The notes beneath the pieces are model-generated. The model searched no databases, was not told the origin of the DNA, and was given only the letters and a program-made list of their open reading frames with translations. Below are positions 6,462 through 13,770 of a stretch of DNA of 17,953 nucleotides, one piece after another. The translations under genes and the position numbers were made by a program. Source of the stretch: Alphaproteobacteria bacterium (GTDB lineage Bacteria > Pseudomonadota > Alphaproteobacteria > Caulobacterales > Caulobacteraceae). Within the stretch, counting starts at the first letter, position 1. Each line of letters starts with the position of its first letter. Location: assembly GCA_028869395.1 (NCBI GenBank), contig JAGWSE010000195.1, positions 1-17,953 on the forward strand, given 5' to 3'.

Positions 6462-7526
6462 GTGAAAGCGCCTGACTCCCCGCCGCAAGCCTCGCCCTGG
6501 TGGAGCCGCGGCCGTCACGCCGACCGCCGGCCGTTATTGCTGGCGCGCAACCGGATCGCCTCGGCCGTGCGACGCTGGTTCGAGGGCCAGGGTTTCCTGG
6601 AGACGGCTGTGGCGGCGCTCGCCATCTCGCCCGGCAACGAGGCGCACCTGCACGCCTTCGCCACCGAGGCGATCGGGCCGGACGGCGAGCGGCGGCGGCT
6701 CTATCTGCACACCTCGCCAGAGTTCGCCGAGAAGAAGCTGCTGGCGGCCGGCGAGGAGAAGCTGTTCGAACTCGCCCGCGTCTGGCGCAACCGCGAGCGG
6801 GGGCCGCTGCACCATCCCGAGTTCACCATGCTGGAGTGGTACCGGGCGCATGCGCCGTACGAGCAGATCATGGCCGACTGCGCCGAGCTGCTGCGGCTGG
6901 CCTGCGATGCGACGGGCGCGGATCGCCTGAGGTTTCGCGGGCAGACCGTTGATCCGACGCTGGAACCCGAGCGGATCACCGTGGCGGAGGCGTTCGATCG
7001 CTATGCCGGGATCGACCTGCTGGCGACGCTCGCGGAGGACGCCGGGACCGACCGCGACGCGCTCGCCGCCGCCGCCGCCGGGCAGGGGATCCGGGTCGCC
7101 CCCGACGACACCTGGTCCGACGTCTTCAGCCGCGTGCTGGTGGAGAAGGTCGAGCCGCGCCTGGGCGCGGGCCGCGCGACGATCCTTTGCGAATATCCCG
7201 CAGCGGAGGCCGCGCTCGCCCGGCGCAAGGCGTCGGATCCGCGGGTGGCGGAGCGGTTCGAGCTCTATGCCTGCGGCGTGGAGCTGGCCAACTGCTTCGG
7301 CGAGCTCACCGACCCGGGCGAGCAGCGCCGGCGCTTCGAGGCCGAGATGGCGGAGAAGACCCGCGTCTACGGCGAGGCCTATCCGATCGACGAGGAGCTG
7401 CTGGCGGCGCTGGCGCACATGCCGCCTGCCAGCGGCGGGGCGCTGGGATTCGACCGGCTGGTGATGCTGGCGACCGGCGCGACGCGGATCGAGCAGGTGC
7501 TCTGGTCGCCCGTGCCGGAGGCCTAG
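6462..7526 (+). CDS. epmA: EF-P-lysine lysyltransferase (GenX/PoxA/YjeA, LysRS paralogue)
   Basis: A 354-aa class II lysyl-tRNA synthetase catalytic domain without the N-terminal anticodon-binding domain, the hallmark of EpmA. It activates (R)-beta-lysine and attaches it to the EF-P loop lysine. Motif 2 is visible in FELARVWRNRERG followed by HHPEFTMLEWY; motif 3 ends in GGALGFDRLVML. The start at 6462 is GTG without a Shine-Dalgarno; the N-terminus SPWWSRGRHADRRPLLLAR aligns with the usual EpmA beginning, so at most about ten residues are in doubt. Residues 7-8 are PP, making its own translation a possible EF-P target. It is divergent from efp, and its TAG stop overlaps the stop of the opposite-strand gene in a shared CTAG. 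Confidence 0.95.
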   Translation: MKAPDSPPQASPWWSRGRHADRRPLLLARNRIASAVRRWFEGQGFLETAVAALAISPGNEAHLHAFATEAIGPDGERRRLYLHTSPEFAEKKLLAAGEEKLFELARVWRNRERGPLHHPEFTMLEWYRAHAPYEQIMADCAELLRLACDATGADRLRFRGQTVDPTLEPERITVAEAFDRYAGIDLLATLAEDAGTDRDALAAAAAGQGIRVAPDDTWSDVFSRVLVEKVEPRLGAGRATILCEYPAAEAALARRKASDPRVAERFELYACGVELANCFGELTDPGEQRRRFEAEMAEKTRVYGEAYPIDEELLAALAHMPPASGGALGFDRLVMLATGATRIEQVLWSPVPEA

Positions 7527-7948
7527 TCGGCCACCATCGCCATCCAGAGGCGGTTCAGCAGGTTGGGGTTGGCGACGGCGCGCACGCGCTTTGCGGCCGC
7601 GTCGCCGGTCATCCGCCCGCGCCAGTGGCAGTCGCAGAGCAGGAAGTGCGCCTCGCGGTCCGGCAGGCCGAAGAAGGTCTGGGCGTGGCCGAAGGTGTCA
7701 CCGGCGAGGCCCGCGTCGCGCAGCACAGGGTCGGCGAAGGCGATCTCGATCGGGCTCTGGTCGGCGCGCAGGCGGGCGCGTTCGGGCGGGGCGTAGAACT
7801 CCACGTACTTCAGGGGCTGCAGCAGTCGCGGGCCCTCGCGGTTCAGCAGCTCGGCCCAGCGCGTCAGCCGTTCGCGCCGCGAGAGCGTGGCGGGCCGTTC
7901 GAGGAGGGTGGCGGCGGCGAGGATCTGCTCGATGGGCTGGTGGCGCAT
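7523..7948 (-). CDS. Hypothetical protein (141 aa) nested between epmA and epmB
   Basis: I do not recognise the family. The ORF is supported by GGAG about 9 nt before the ATG at 7946-7948 and by neat packing: its stop shares CTAG (7523-7526) with the epmA stop. The protein is soluble with no membrane segment. The N-terminus (QPIEQILAAATLLERPATLS) looks helical; the middle has LKYVEFYAPPERARLRADQS; the C-terminal third carries HAQTFFGLPDREAHFLLCDCHW with a C-x-C-x-W-type cluster that could bind metal. It does not resemble EpmC, the EF-P hydroxylase. Its position splits the two EF-P modification genes on the opposite strand, which may be coincidence. Confidence 0.75.
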   Translation of the reverse strand: MRHQPIEQILAAATLLERPATLSRRERLTRWAELLNREGPRLLQPLKYVEFYAPPERARLRADQSPIEIAFADPVLRDAGLAGDTFGHAQTFFGLPDREAHFLLCDCHWRGRMTGDAAAKRVRAVANPNLLNRLWMAMVAD

Positions 7949-8059
7949 GGCTTGGCTCCGACGGGTTCCTCCGCTTCAACCCGCGAACAGGCGTTCCTGG
8001 GTCAGGCGGCGGTTCAGAACTCCGTGACGAAGCCGGGGCGCGGCGCCATATGCCCGACC

Positions 8060-9085
8060 ATGACCGCCCAGACGCTCCGAACGCCGCAGGCCCTCGCCGA
8101 GGCCGGCCTGATCGATCCCGCCGACATCGCGGGCCTCGACCGGGTTGCCGCGCGCTACGCGGTGGCGGTCACCCCGGCGATGGCCGAGCTGTCGCTGGAG
8201 GCGCCCGAGGTCGCGCGGCAGTTCGTGCCCGCCGAAGCCGAGCTCGACCGCCGGCCGGGGGAAAGCGCCGATCCGATCGGGGACGAGGCGCATTCCCCGG
8301 TGCGGGGCGTCGTCCACCGCTACCCCGACCGGGTGCTGCTGAAGGCCAACCACACCTGCGCGGTCTACTGCCGGTTTTGTTTCCGCCGCGAGATGGTCGG
8401 CCCCGAGGGCGAGCGGCCGCTGTCGGCGCGCGAGCTCGACGTGGCTGTGGCCTACATCGCCGCCCGCCCGGAGATCTGGGAGGTGATCGTCACCGGCGGA
8501 GATCCCTTCATCCTGTCGCCGCGGCGGCTCGGCGACCTGATGCGCCGGCTGGAGGCCGCGCCGCACGTGAAGATCGTCCGCTTCCACACCCGCGTGCCGG
8601 CGGTCGATCCGGGGCGCGTGACGGGGGCGCTGGTGGCGGCGCTCACCGCGTCGTCGAAGACCGTCTACGTGGCGCTGCACGCCGACCATCCGGCCGAGCT
8701 GACGCCGGCCGCGCGCGCCGCCTGCGCGAGACTGGCGGACGCGGGCGTGCCCTTGCTGGGCCAGACGGTGCTGCTGAAGGGCGTCAACGACGATGCCGCC
8801 ACGCTGGAGGCGCTGTTCCGCGCCATGGTCGAGACGCGGATCAGGCCCTACTACCTGCACCACGCCGACCTCGCGCCGGGGACCGGCCATTTTCGCACCA
8901 CGATCGGCGAGGGGCAGGCCCTGATGAAGGCGATGCGCGGCCGCGTGTCGGGCCTCTGCCAGCCCACCTACGTGCTCGACATCCCGGGCGGCCACGGCAA
9001 GGTCCCGGTGGGGCCGGGCTATCTGGCGGACGGCGAGGTGGAAGACCCGCGAGGCGTGCGCCACGCCTATCCGCCGCGGAGCTAG
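8060..9085 (+). CDS. epmB: EF-P beta-lysylation protein EpmB (lysine 2,3-aminomutase family)
   Basis: A 341-aa radical-SAM, PLP-dependent aminomutase that converts (S)-alpha-lysine to (R)-beta-lysine for EF-P. The radical-SAM cluster motif is C100-x3-C104-x2-C107 (CAVYCRFC); VTGGDPF at 144-150 is the family's GGDP motif; Lys314 in GGHGKVP is in the position of the PLP-binding lysine. Length matches E. coli EpmB (342 aa) rather than the longer catabolic lysine 2,3-aminomutases, and the neighbouring epmA and efp decide the name. The ATG at 8060 is chosen because upstream in-frame codons do not resemble the family; it lacks an obvious Shine-Dalgarno. The divergent 141-aa gene starts 111 bp upstream. 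Confidence 0.94.
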   Translation: MTAQTLRTPQALAEAGLIDPADIAGLDRVAARYAVAVTPAMAELSLEAPEVARQFVPAEAELDRRPGESADPIGDEAHSPVRGVVHRYPDRVLLKANHTCAVYCRFCFRREMVGPEGERPLSARELDVAVAYIAARPEIWEVIVTGGDPFILSPRRLGDLMRRLEAAPHVKIVRFHTRVPAVDPGRVTGALVAALTASSKTVYVALHADHPAELTPAARAACARLADAGVPLLGQTVLLKGVNDDAATLEALFRAMVETRIRPYYLHHADLAPGTGHFRTTIGEGQALMKAMRGRVSGLCQPTYVLDIPGGHGKVPVGPGYLADGEVEDPRGVRHAYPPRS

Positions 9086-9097
9086 TTCCTCTACGTC

Positions 9098-9130
9098 ACG
9101 CTTGCGAACGCTTGTTTGAACCGGCAGGCT
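9098..9130 (+). promoter_or_regulatory. Tandem ACGCTTG repeat and candidate promoter before the monooxygenase
   Basis: ACGCTTG occurs twice, at 9098-9104 and 9108-9114, spaced exactly 10 bp (one helical turn), as half-sites of a direct-repeat operator would be. TTGCGA (9102-9107) and CAGGCT (9125-9130) are 17 bp apart and could form -35/-10 boxes overlapping the repeats. Only 67 bp separate epmB from the monooxygenase gene. Confidence 0.3.
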
Positions 9131-9146
9131 CCTCTCGAAAGGGAGG
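9131..9146 (+). promoter_or_regulatory. Tetraloop hairpin covering the monooxygenase Shine-Dalgarno
   Basis: CCTCTC (9131-9136), GAAA (9137-9140) and GGGAGG (9141-9146) form a 6-bp stem with a stable GNRA tetraloop; the 3' arm is the ribosome-binding site, 6 nt before the ATG at 9153. It could mask the site if transcription starts upstream of 9131. If the candidate promoter just upstream is right, the 5' arm would not be transcribed and the hairpin would not form. Confidence 0.35.
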
Positions 9147-9152
9147 TACGCC

Positions 9153-10994
9153 ATGGCCGACGACGCCGCGTTGAACGCCGGGACCGCCGAGGATCTCGGC
9201 TTCGATCCCGAGGCGCTGAAGGCGAAGTACCTCGCCGAACGCGACAAGCGCCTGCGCGGCGACGCCAACGCCCAGTACGTGGAGATCTCCGGCGCCTTCG
9301 CCCATTACCTGGACGACCCCTACGTGCAGCCGGGCTTCACCCGCGAGCCGCTGACCGACGAGGTCGAGGCGGTGGTGATCGGCGGCGGGTTTGGCGGACT
9401 GCTGGTCGGGGCGCGGCTGCGCGAGGCCGGGATCGCCGACGTGCGGCTGATCGAAAAGGGCGGCGACTTCGGCGGCACCTGGTATTGGAACCGCTATCCC
9501 GGCGCAGCCTGCGACATCGAGAGCTACATCTACCTGCCGCTGCTCGAAGAGGTCGGCTACATGCCCGTGGAGAAGTACTCCAGGGCGCCCGAGATCCTCA
9601 GACATTCAAGGGCGATCGCCGAGAAGTTCGATCTCTACCGCAACGCCTGCTTCCAGACCGAGGTGACCGCGCTGCGCTGGGACGAGGCCGCCGGGCGCTG
9701 GATCGTCGAGACCAACCGCGGTGACGCCATGCGGGCGAAGTTCGTGGTCATGGCCAACGGGCCGCTGCACCGGCCGAAGCTGCCCGGCATCCCGGGGATC
9801 GAAAGCTTCAAGGGCCATTCCTTCCACACCAGCCGCTGGGACTACGACTACACCGGCGGGGATTCCGACGGCGGCCTCGACAAGCTCGCCGACAAGGTGG
9901 TGGGCGTGATCGGCACCGGGGCGACCGCGGTGCAGTGCGTGCCGCACCTGGGGGCCGGCGCGAAGCAGCTCTACGTCTTCCAGCGCACGCCCTCGTCGAT
10001 CGACGTGCGCAACAACCGCCCGACCGATCCGGACTGGGCCGCCGCGCTCGAGCCCGGCTGGCAGCAGGCGCGGATGGACAACTTCAACGTCCTGGTGTCC
10101 GGCGGTTTCGCCGACAAGGACCTGGTGGCCGACGGCTGGACCGATATCATCGGCAACATCCTGCTGCTGGCGCGCAAGAAGGCGGCCGCCGGCGAGGTGG
10201 TCGACGATCCGGCCTCGCTGATGCAGCTGGCCGACTTCAAGAAGATGGAGCAGGTCCGCGCCCGGGTGGACGCCGTCGTGCGGGACCCGGCCACAGCCGA
10301 GGCGCTGAAGCCCTACTACAACCAGTTCTGCAAGCGGCCCTGCTTCCACGACGAGTACCTCGACACCTTCAACCGGCCGAACGTCACCCTGGTGGACACG
10401 CAAGGGCGCGGCGTCGAGCGGATCACCGAGAAGGGCGTGCTCGCCGGCGGCGTGGAGTACGAGCTCGACTGCCTGATCTACGCCACCGGCTTCGAGGTGG
10501 GCACCAGCTATACGCGGCGCTCGGGCTACGAGGTTCATGGCCGCGGCGGGCTGACGCTGACGCAGAAGTGGAAGGACGGGGCCGCCACCCTGCACGGGCT
10601 GACCAGCCGCGGTTTCCCGAACCTGTTCATCATCTCGAACACCCAGTCGGGGTTCTCGGCCAACTTCCCGCACATGATCAACGAGCAGGCCCGGCACCTG
10701 GGCTACATCCTGGGCCGCGCCCGGGCCGAGGGCGTGGCCGCCATCGAGCCCACGCAGGAGGCCGAGGACGCCTGGGTCGGGACCATCGAGAGGCTCGCGA
10801 TCATGCGGCAGGCGTTCCTCGAGGAATGCACGCCCGGCTACTACAACAACGAAGGCGACGTGCGCGCCATGGCGGCGCGCAACTCGTCCTACGGTGCGGG
10901 GCCGGTGGCCTTCACCAAGGTGCTGGAGGACTGGCGCGCCGAGGGCTCGATGCAGGGGCTCGAGCTCACTCGGGGCTGGCCGGCGAACGGCTAG
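9153..10994 (+). CDS. Class B flavin monooxygenase, Baeyer-Villiger type
   Basis: A 613-aa FAD- and NADPH-dependent monooxygenase. The FAD Rossmann motif is GGGFGG at 77-82; the Baeyer-Villiger fingerprint F-x-G-x3-H-x3-W-D is at 219-230 (F219, G221, H225, W229, D230), with the D form of the last position; the NADPH Rossmann motif is GTGATA at 254-259. Such enzymes insert oxygen next to a carbonyl in cyclic, aliphatic or steroid ketones; the substrate cannot be predicted. It is longer than the ~540-aa cyclohexanone type because of an N-terminal extension of ~65 residues, as in the phenylacetone/steroid monooxygenase-like group. ATG 9153 follows GGGAGG. It ends flush (0 bp) with the convergent infA. 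Confidence 0.92.
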   Translation: MADDAALNAGTAEDLGFDPEALKAKYLAERDKRLRGDANAQYVEISGAFAHYLDDPYVQPGFTREPLTDEVEAVVIGGGFGGLLVGARLREAGIADVRLIEKGGDFGGTWYWNRYPGAACDIESYIYLPLLEEVGYMPVEKYSRAPEILRHSRAIAEKFDLYRNACFQTEVTALRWDEAAGRWIVETNRGDAMRAKFVVMANGPLHRPKLPGIPGIESFKGHSFHTSRWDYDYTGGDSDGGLDKLADKVVGVIGTGATAVQCVPHLGAGAKQLYVFQRTPSSIDVRNNRPTDPDWAAALEPGWQQARMDNFNVLVSGGFADKDLVADGWTDIIGNILLLARKKAAAGEVVDDPASLMQLADFKKMEQVRARVDAVVRDPATAEALKPYYNQFCKRPCFHDEYLDTFNRPNVTLVDTQGRGVERITEKGVLAGGVEYELDCLIYATGFEVGTSYTRRSGYEVHGRGGLTLTQKWKDGAATLHGLTSRGFPNLFIISNTQSGFSANFPHMINEQARHLGYILGRARAEGVAAIEPTQEAEDAWVGTIERLAIMRQAFLEECTPGYYNNEGDVRAMAARNSSYGAGPVAFTKVLEDWRAEGSMQGLELTRGWPANG

Positions 10995-11267
10995 TCAGCG
11001 CTTGCGATAGACCGGCCGGCGCGGGCCGCCGCCGACCCGCGGGGCCGCGTCGCGGTGGCGATAGGTGATCCGGCCCTTGTCCATGTCGTAGGGCGTCATC
11101 TCGACGGTGACCTTGTCGCCGACCATCGAGCGGATGCGGTTCTTCTTCATCTTGCCGGCGGTGTAGGCGAGAATCTCGTGCTCGTTCTCGAGCTTCACCC
11201 GGAAGCGGCCCTCCGGCAGCAACTCCACGATCTCACCCTCGAACTCGACCAGATCTTCCTTCGCCAT
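10995..11267 (-). CDS. infA: Translation initiation factor IF-1 with basic C-terminal tail
   Basis: A 90-aa OB-fold factor that occupies the ribosomal A site during initiation. It matches IF-1 from MAKEDLVEFEGEI through FRVKLENEHEILA, GKMKKNRIR and DKVTVEMTPYDMDKGRITYR. The start is the ATG at 11265-11267, preceded by GGAG 6 nt upstream; a GTG 12 bp further out overlaps that ribosome-binding site and is rejected. Standard IF-1 is about 72 residues and ends near GRITYR; here some 17 extra residues (DAAPRVGGGPRRPVYRKR) follow, rich in Arg, Gly and Pro. That, with its isolation from any translation operon, allows that it is a second infA copy. It converges on the monooxygenase. Confidence 0.93.
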   Translation of the reverse strand: MAKEDLVEFEGEIVELLPEGRFRVKLENEHEILAYTAGKMKKNRIRSMVGDKVTVEMTPYDMDKGRITYRHRDAAPRVGGGPRRPVYRKR

Positions 11268-11488
11268 TCCAGACTCCACGGCTGCTCAGAGACAACAATG
11301 CCCGGCCCCGCACAGCGGATGCCGTATCAAATTCTTCGAAGTGGGCCGAAGGCATTGTCGCGGCGAGGCCGAAGCATCTCGCGAGAGGGCGGCTGGGCCG
11401 GAAAGAAATTTGATGATCGTCATATGGGCTGCATCGCTTCCCAGGGCAAGCCGGGACCCCGGATTTCGCGGCCGCGCTTCGATTATGC

Positions 11489-11501
11489 TAGGCTCAGCGC
11501 C
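11489..11501 (+). promoter_or_regulatory. TAGGCTC-type -10 element abutting a start codon
   Basis: TAGGCTCAGCGCC ends directly before the ATG at 11502. TAGGCT fits a -10 hexamer at T1, A2 and T6, so transcription would begin at the ATG itself and the mRNA would be leaderless; no Shine-Dalgarno is present. A 12-of-13 match recurs at 11748-11760 in front of the amidohydrolase. The -35 is not clear. The rest of 11268-11501 shows only a short ATGA/TCAT dyad at 11413-11423. Confidence 0.35.
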
Positions 11502-11702
11502 ATGAAGATCGATCGCATCACTCTCACGATTTGCCGACACCAGGACGGATGGGCCGTCGAGGAAGGCGGCCAATTCTTCGGCCATTCCATCGACCGCGAG
11601 GTCGTCAGGGCCGCCGCCAACAAGCGCGCCCGGGAAATGATGGACGCGGGCTGCCCCTGCCTGGTGCGCGTGTCCGGCGAGCCTGGTTTCTACGGCGGCT
11701 GA
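11502..11702 (+). CDS. Small DUF2188-like protein (66 aa)
   Basis: A 66-residue protein starting MKIDRITLTICRHQDGWAV and ending EPGFYGG. The order beta-strand with QDGWAVEEGG, a helix rich in Ala/Arg (VVRAAANKRAREMM), then a short strand (CLVRVSG) resembles the small DUF2188-type fold, whose biochemical role is unknown; this is recognition by pattern, not alignment. Two cysteines (C-P-C) sit near the C-terminus. The ATG at 11502 directly follows a -10-like element, suggesting a leaderless transcript. It stands alone between infA (divergent) and the amidohydrolase (same strand, 85 bp downstream). Confidence 0.7.
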   Translation: MKIDRITLTICRHQDGWAVEEGGQFFGHSIDREVVRAAANKRAREMMDAGCPCLVRVSGEPGFYGG

Positions 11703-11747
11703 AGCCGCCGACGGCGATTTCCTTGCCCTGACCCCGCGGGAGACGTG

Positions 11748-11760
11748 TAGGCTCCGCGCC
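11748..11760 (+). promoter_or_regulatory. Second TAGGCTC-type element, before the amidohydrolase
   Basis: TAGGCTCCGCGCC differs from the 11489-11501 element by one base. A TTGCCC lies at 11723-11728, 17-19 bp upstream depending on the -10 register. Here the start codon (GTG, 11788) is further downstream and has a ribosome-binding site, so the mRNA would have a normal leader of ~28 nt. Confidence 0.35.
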
Positions 11761-11787
11761 AAGAACAAGGTTCAGGGAGCGGAAGCC

Positions 11788-13524
11788 GTGCACGACCTCA
11801 TCATCCGCAACGGAACGATCGTAGACGGTACGGGCGCTGAGCCCTTCGCCGGCGACATCGCCATCGACGGCGACCGCATCGTGGAGGTCGGCGAGGTTTC
11901 GGGTATCGCCCGGCGGGAGATCGACGCCGAAGGCTTGCTGGTCACGCCGGGCTGGGTGGACATCCACACCCACTACGACGGCCAGGCGACCTGGGATCCG
12001 CTGATGGCGCCCTCCAGCTGGCACGGCGTGACGACGGCGATCATGGGCAACTGCGGCGTGGGCTTCGCGCCCGTGCGGCCGGGCCAGGAGCCCTTCCTCA
12101 TCGAGCTGATGGAGGGTGTCGAGGACATCCCGGGCTCCGCGCTGGCCGAAGGCATCGACTGGCGCTGGGAGAGCTTCGGCGAGTACCTCGACGCGCTGGA
12201 GGCCAAGCCGCGCGCCATCGACGTGGGCACGCACGTGCCGCACGGCGCCATCCGCGCCTATGTGCTGGGCGAGCGCTGCAACACCGACTACGTCCCCAAC
12301 GCCGAAGAGGTCGCCGAGATGGCGGCCCTGGTGCGCGAGGGCGTGGCGTCGGGCGCGCTCGGGTTCTCCACGTCCAGGACCCTGCTGCACAAGGACAAGC
12401 ACGGCGTGCACGTGCCCGGCACCTTCGCGGGCTCTGACGAGATGCTGGCGCTGGGGCTGGCCATGAAGGGGCTGCGCCACGGCGTCTTCGAGATGGTGTC
12501 CGACCACCTGGGCGACGAGGACGAGTGGACCTGGGTGAAGGACTTCGCCCACCAGACGGGGCTTCCCGTGACCCTGGTGGCGACCTCGGCCGGCGCCTAC
12601 GAAGGCAACAAGATGTACAACATCGCCGAGGAGGCGCGCGCCCAGGGCATGGACATCCGCCCGCAGATCGCAGGCCGCCCGACGGGCATCCTGCACGGGC
12701 TGACCTCCAGCTTCCACGTCTTCGCGGGTCACCCGACCTGGCGCGGGAAGCTGGCGGACCTGCCGCTGGCGGAGAAGGTCGCGGCGATGCGCACGCCGGA
12801 GATCCGCCAGGCGCTGCTCTCGGAGGAGAGCGCCTTCCGCACCGGCATGATGGCCAACGGGGTCGAGGCGGCCCTCTGGTACGTGTTCCCGCTGGGCGAC
12901 AATCCCAATTACGAGCCGGACCGCTCAGGCAGCGTCGCGGGGCTGGCGGAGGCCGCCGGCGTGCGGCCGCTGGAGATGATGTACGACCTGCTGCTGCGCG
13001 AAGAGGGCCGAGAGCTCTTCTACCAGCCGCTCGGCGCCTACGCGTCCTACAACTTCGACTTCTTCAGGAAGAACATGGAGCACCCGAAGGTGCTGTTCGG
13101 CCTCTCCGACGGCGGCGCCCACTGCGGCGTCATCGCCGACGCCGGCATGCCGACGTTCATCCTGAGCTACTGGGGGCGCGACCGCGAGAAGGGCGACCGC
13201 TTCCCGCTGCCGTTCCTGGTCCGCAAGCTGACCAGCGACACCGCGCGTGCGTATGGCCTCTCCGACCGCGGCGAGATCCGCCCCGGTCTGATGGCCGACC
13301 TCAACGTCATCGACTTCGAGAAGCTGCGGCTGTTCCGGCCGGAGGCCGTGCACGATCTGCCGGCGGGCGGCCGCAGGCTCGTCCAACGCGCCCAGGGATA
13401 CCGCTACACCCTGAAGTCGGGCCAGGTGACGTTCGAGGACGGCGAGCCCACCGGCGCTCTTCCGGGCACGCTGGTGCGCGGCGGCCGCGAGGCGGTGATC
13501 CTGCCGGCGATGGCCGCGGAGTAG
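11788..13524 (+). CDS. D-aminoacylase / N-acyl-D-amino-acid deacylase family amidohydrolase
   Basis: A 578-aa metal-dependent amidohydrolase. The small beta-sandwich N-terminus (DLIIRNGTIVDGTG) is typical, followed by the metal ligands H60-x-H62 in DIHTHYDGQ, Cys89 in MGNCGVG (the bridging cysteine position of D-aminoacylases) and Asp441 in LSDGGAHCG. These support a D-aminoacylase-type zinc site; the substrate (N-acyl-D-amino acid or another cyclic or acyl amide) is not fixed by sequence. It is longer than the ~480-aa characterised D-aminoacylases, as is usual for a large alphaproteobacterial subgroup. The start is GTG at 11788 with GGGAG about 8 nt upstream. No signal peptide, so cytoplasmic. 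It ends 10 bp before a convergent small gene. Confidence 0.9.
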   Translation: MHDLIIRNGTIVDGTGAEPFAGDIAIDGDRIVEVGEVSGIARREIDAEGLLVTPGWVDIHTHYDGQATWDPLMAPSSWHGVTTAIMGNCGVGFAPVRPGQEPFLIELMEGVEDIPGSALAEGIDWRWESFGEYLDALEAKPRAIDVGTHVPHGAIRAYVLGERCNTDYVPNAEEVAEMAALVREGVASGALGFSTSRTLLHKDKHGVHVPGTFAGSDEMLALGLAMKGLRHGVFEMVSDHLGDEDEWTWVKDFAHQTGLPVTLVATSAGAYEGNKMYNIAEEARAQGMDIRPQIAGRPTGILHGLTSSFHVFAGHPTWRGKLADLPLAEKVAAMRTPEIRQALLSEESAFRTGMMANGVEAALWYVFPLGDNPNYEPDRSGSVAGLAEAAGVRPLEMMYDLLLREEGRELFYQPLGAYASYNFDFFRKNMEHPKVLFGLSDGGAHCGVIADAGMPTFILSYWGRDREKGDRFPLPFLVRKLTSDTARAYGLSDRGEIRPGLMADLNVIDFEKLRLFRPEAVHDLPAGGRRLVQRAQGYRYTLKSGQVTFEDGEPTGALPGTLVRGGREAVILPAMAAE

Positions 13525-13534
13525 GGGACGAGAG

Positions 13535-13750
13535 CTAGGCTTCGGGCGCGTGGCTCGGTCCCGGGTCCAGTCTCGCCAGGTGCGACAGGCCTGCGGGGGT
13601 GATGTCCCATCCCTGTCGGCTGCGGGTCGCCAGGCCGAGCTCGGTGAGGCGCCGGGCGTCTGCGATGTTGAGGAAAGCGGTGAGCGTGCCCATGCTCTTT
13701 TCCGCGAGATTTCGCAGCGCGCGCAACTCGGCGTCCGAGAGGCTGATCAT
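13535..13750 (-). CDS. Small winged-helix-like protein (71 aa)
   Basis: A 71-residue protein: a helical start (ISLSDAELRALRNLAEKS), then NIADARRLTELGLATR and QGWDITPAGLSHLARL. The pattern of a recognition-helix-like segment followed by 'L-G-L-A-x-R ... W-x-I-T-P-A-G' resembles the wing of small MarR/PadR-like DNA-binding domains, where T-x-x-G-x-x-L is common. It may be a minimal DNA-binding protein; this is inference from pattern. AAGGAG 8 nt before the ATG supports the start. It is the last gene of a minus-strand series of small genes, 20 bp after the DUF6481-like gene. Confidence 0.7.
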   Translation of the reverse strand: MISLSDAELRALRNLAEKSMGTLTAFLNIADARRLTELGLATRSRQGWDITPAGLSHLARLDPGPSHAPEA

Positions 13751-13770
13751 CCCGCAGGCTCCTTAGGCGA

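Noticed and set aside
7523..7948. EpmC (EF-P hydroxylase) identity for the 141-aa protein
   Set aside because: Shorter than EpmC (~180 aa) and lacks its HxxxH-type metal segment and general sequence pattern.
7976..9268. 430-aa minus-strand ORF opposite epmB
   Set aside because: Shadow of epmB, Arg/His-rich without domain signatures; epmB has a full radical-SAM motif set.
9606..10697. 363-aa minus-strand ORF opposite the monooxygenase
   Set aside because: Shadow frame; the plus-strand protein has all flavoenzyme motifs.
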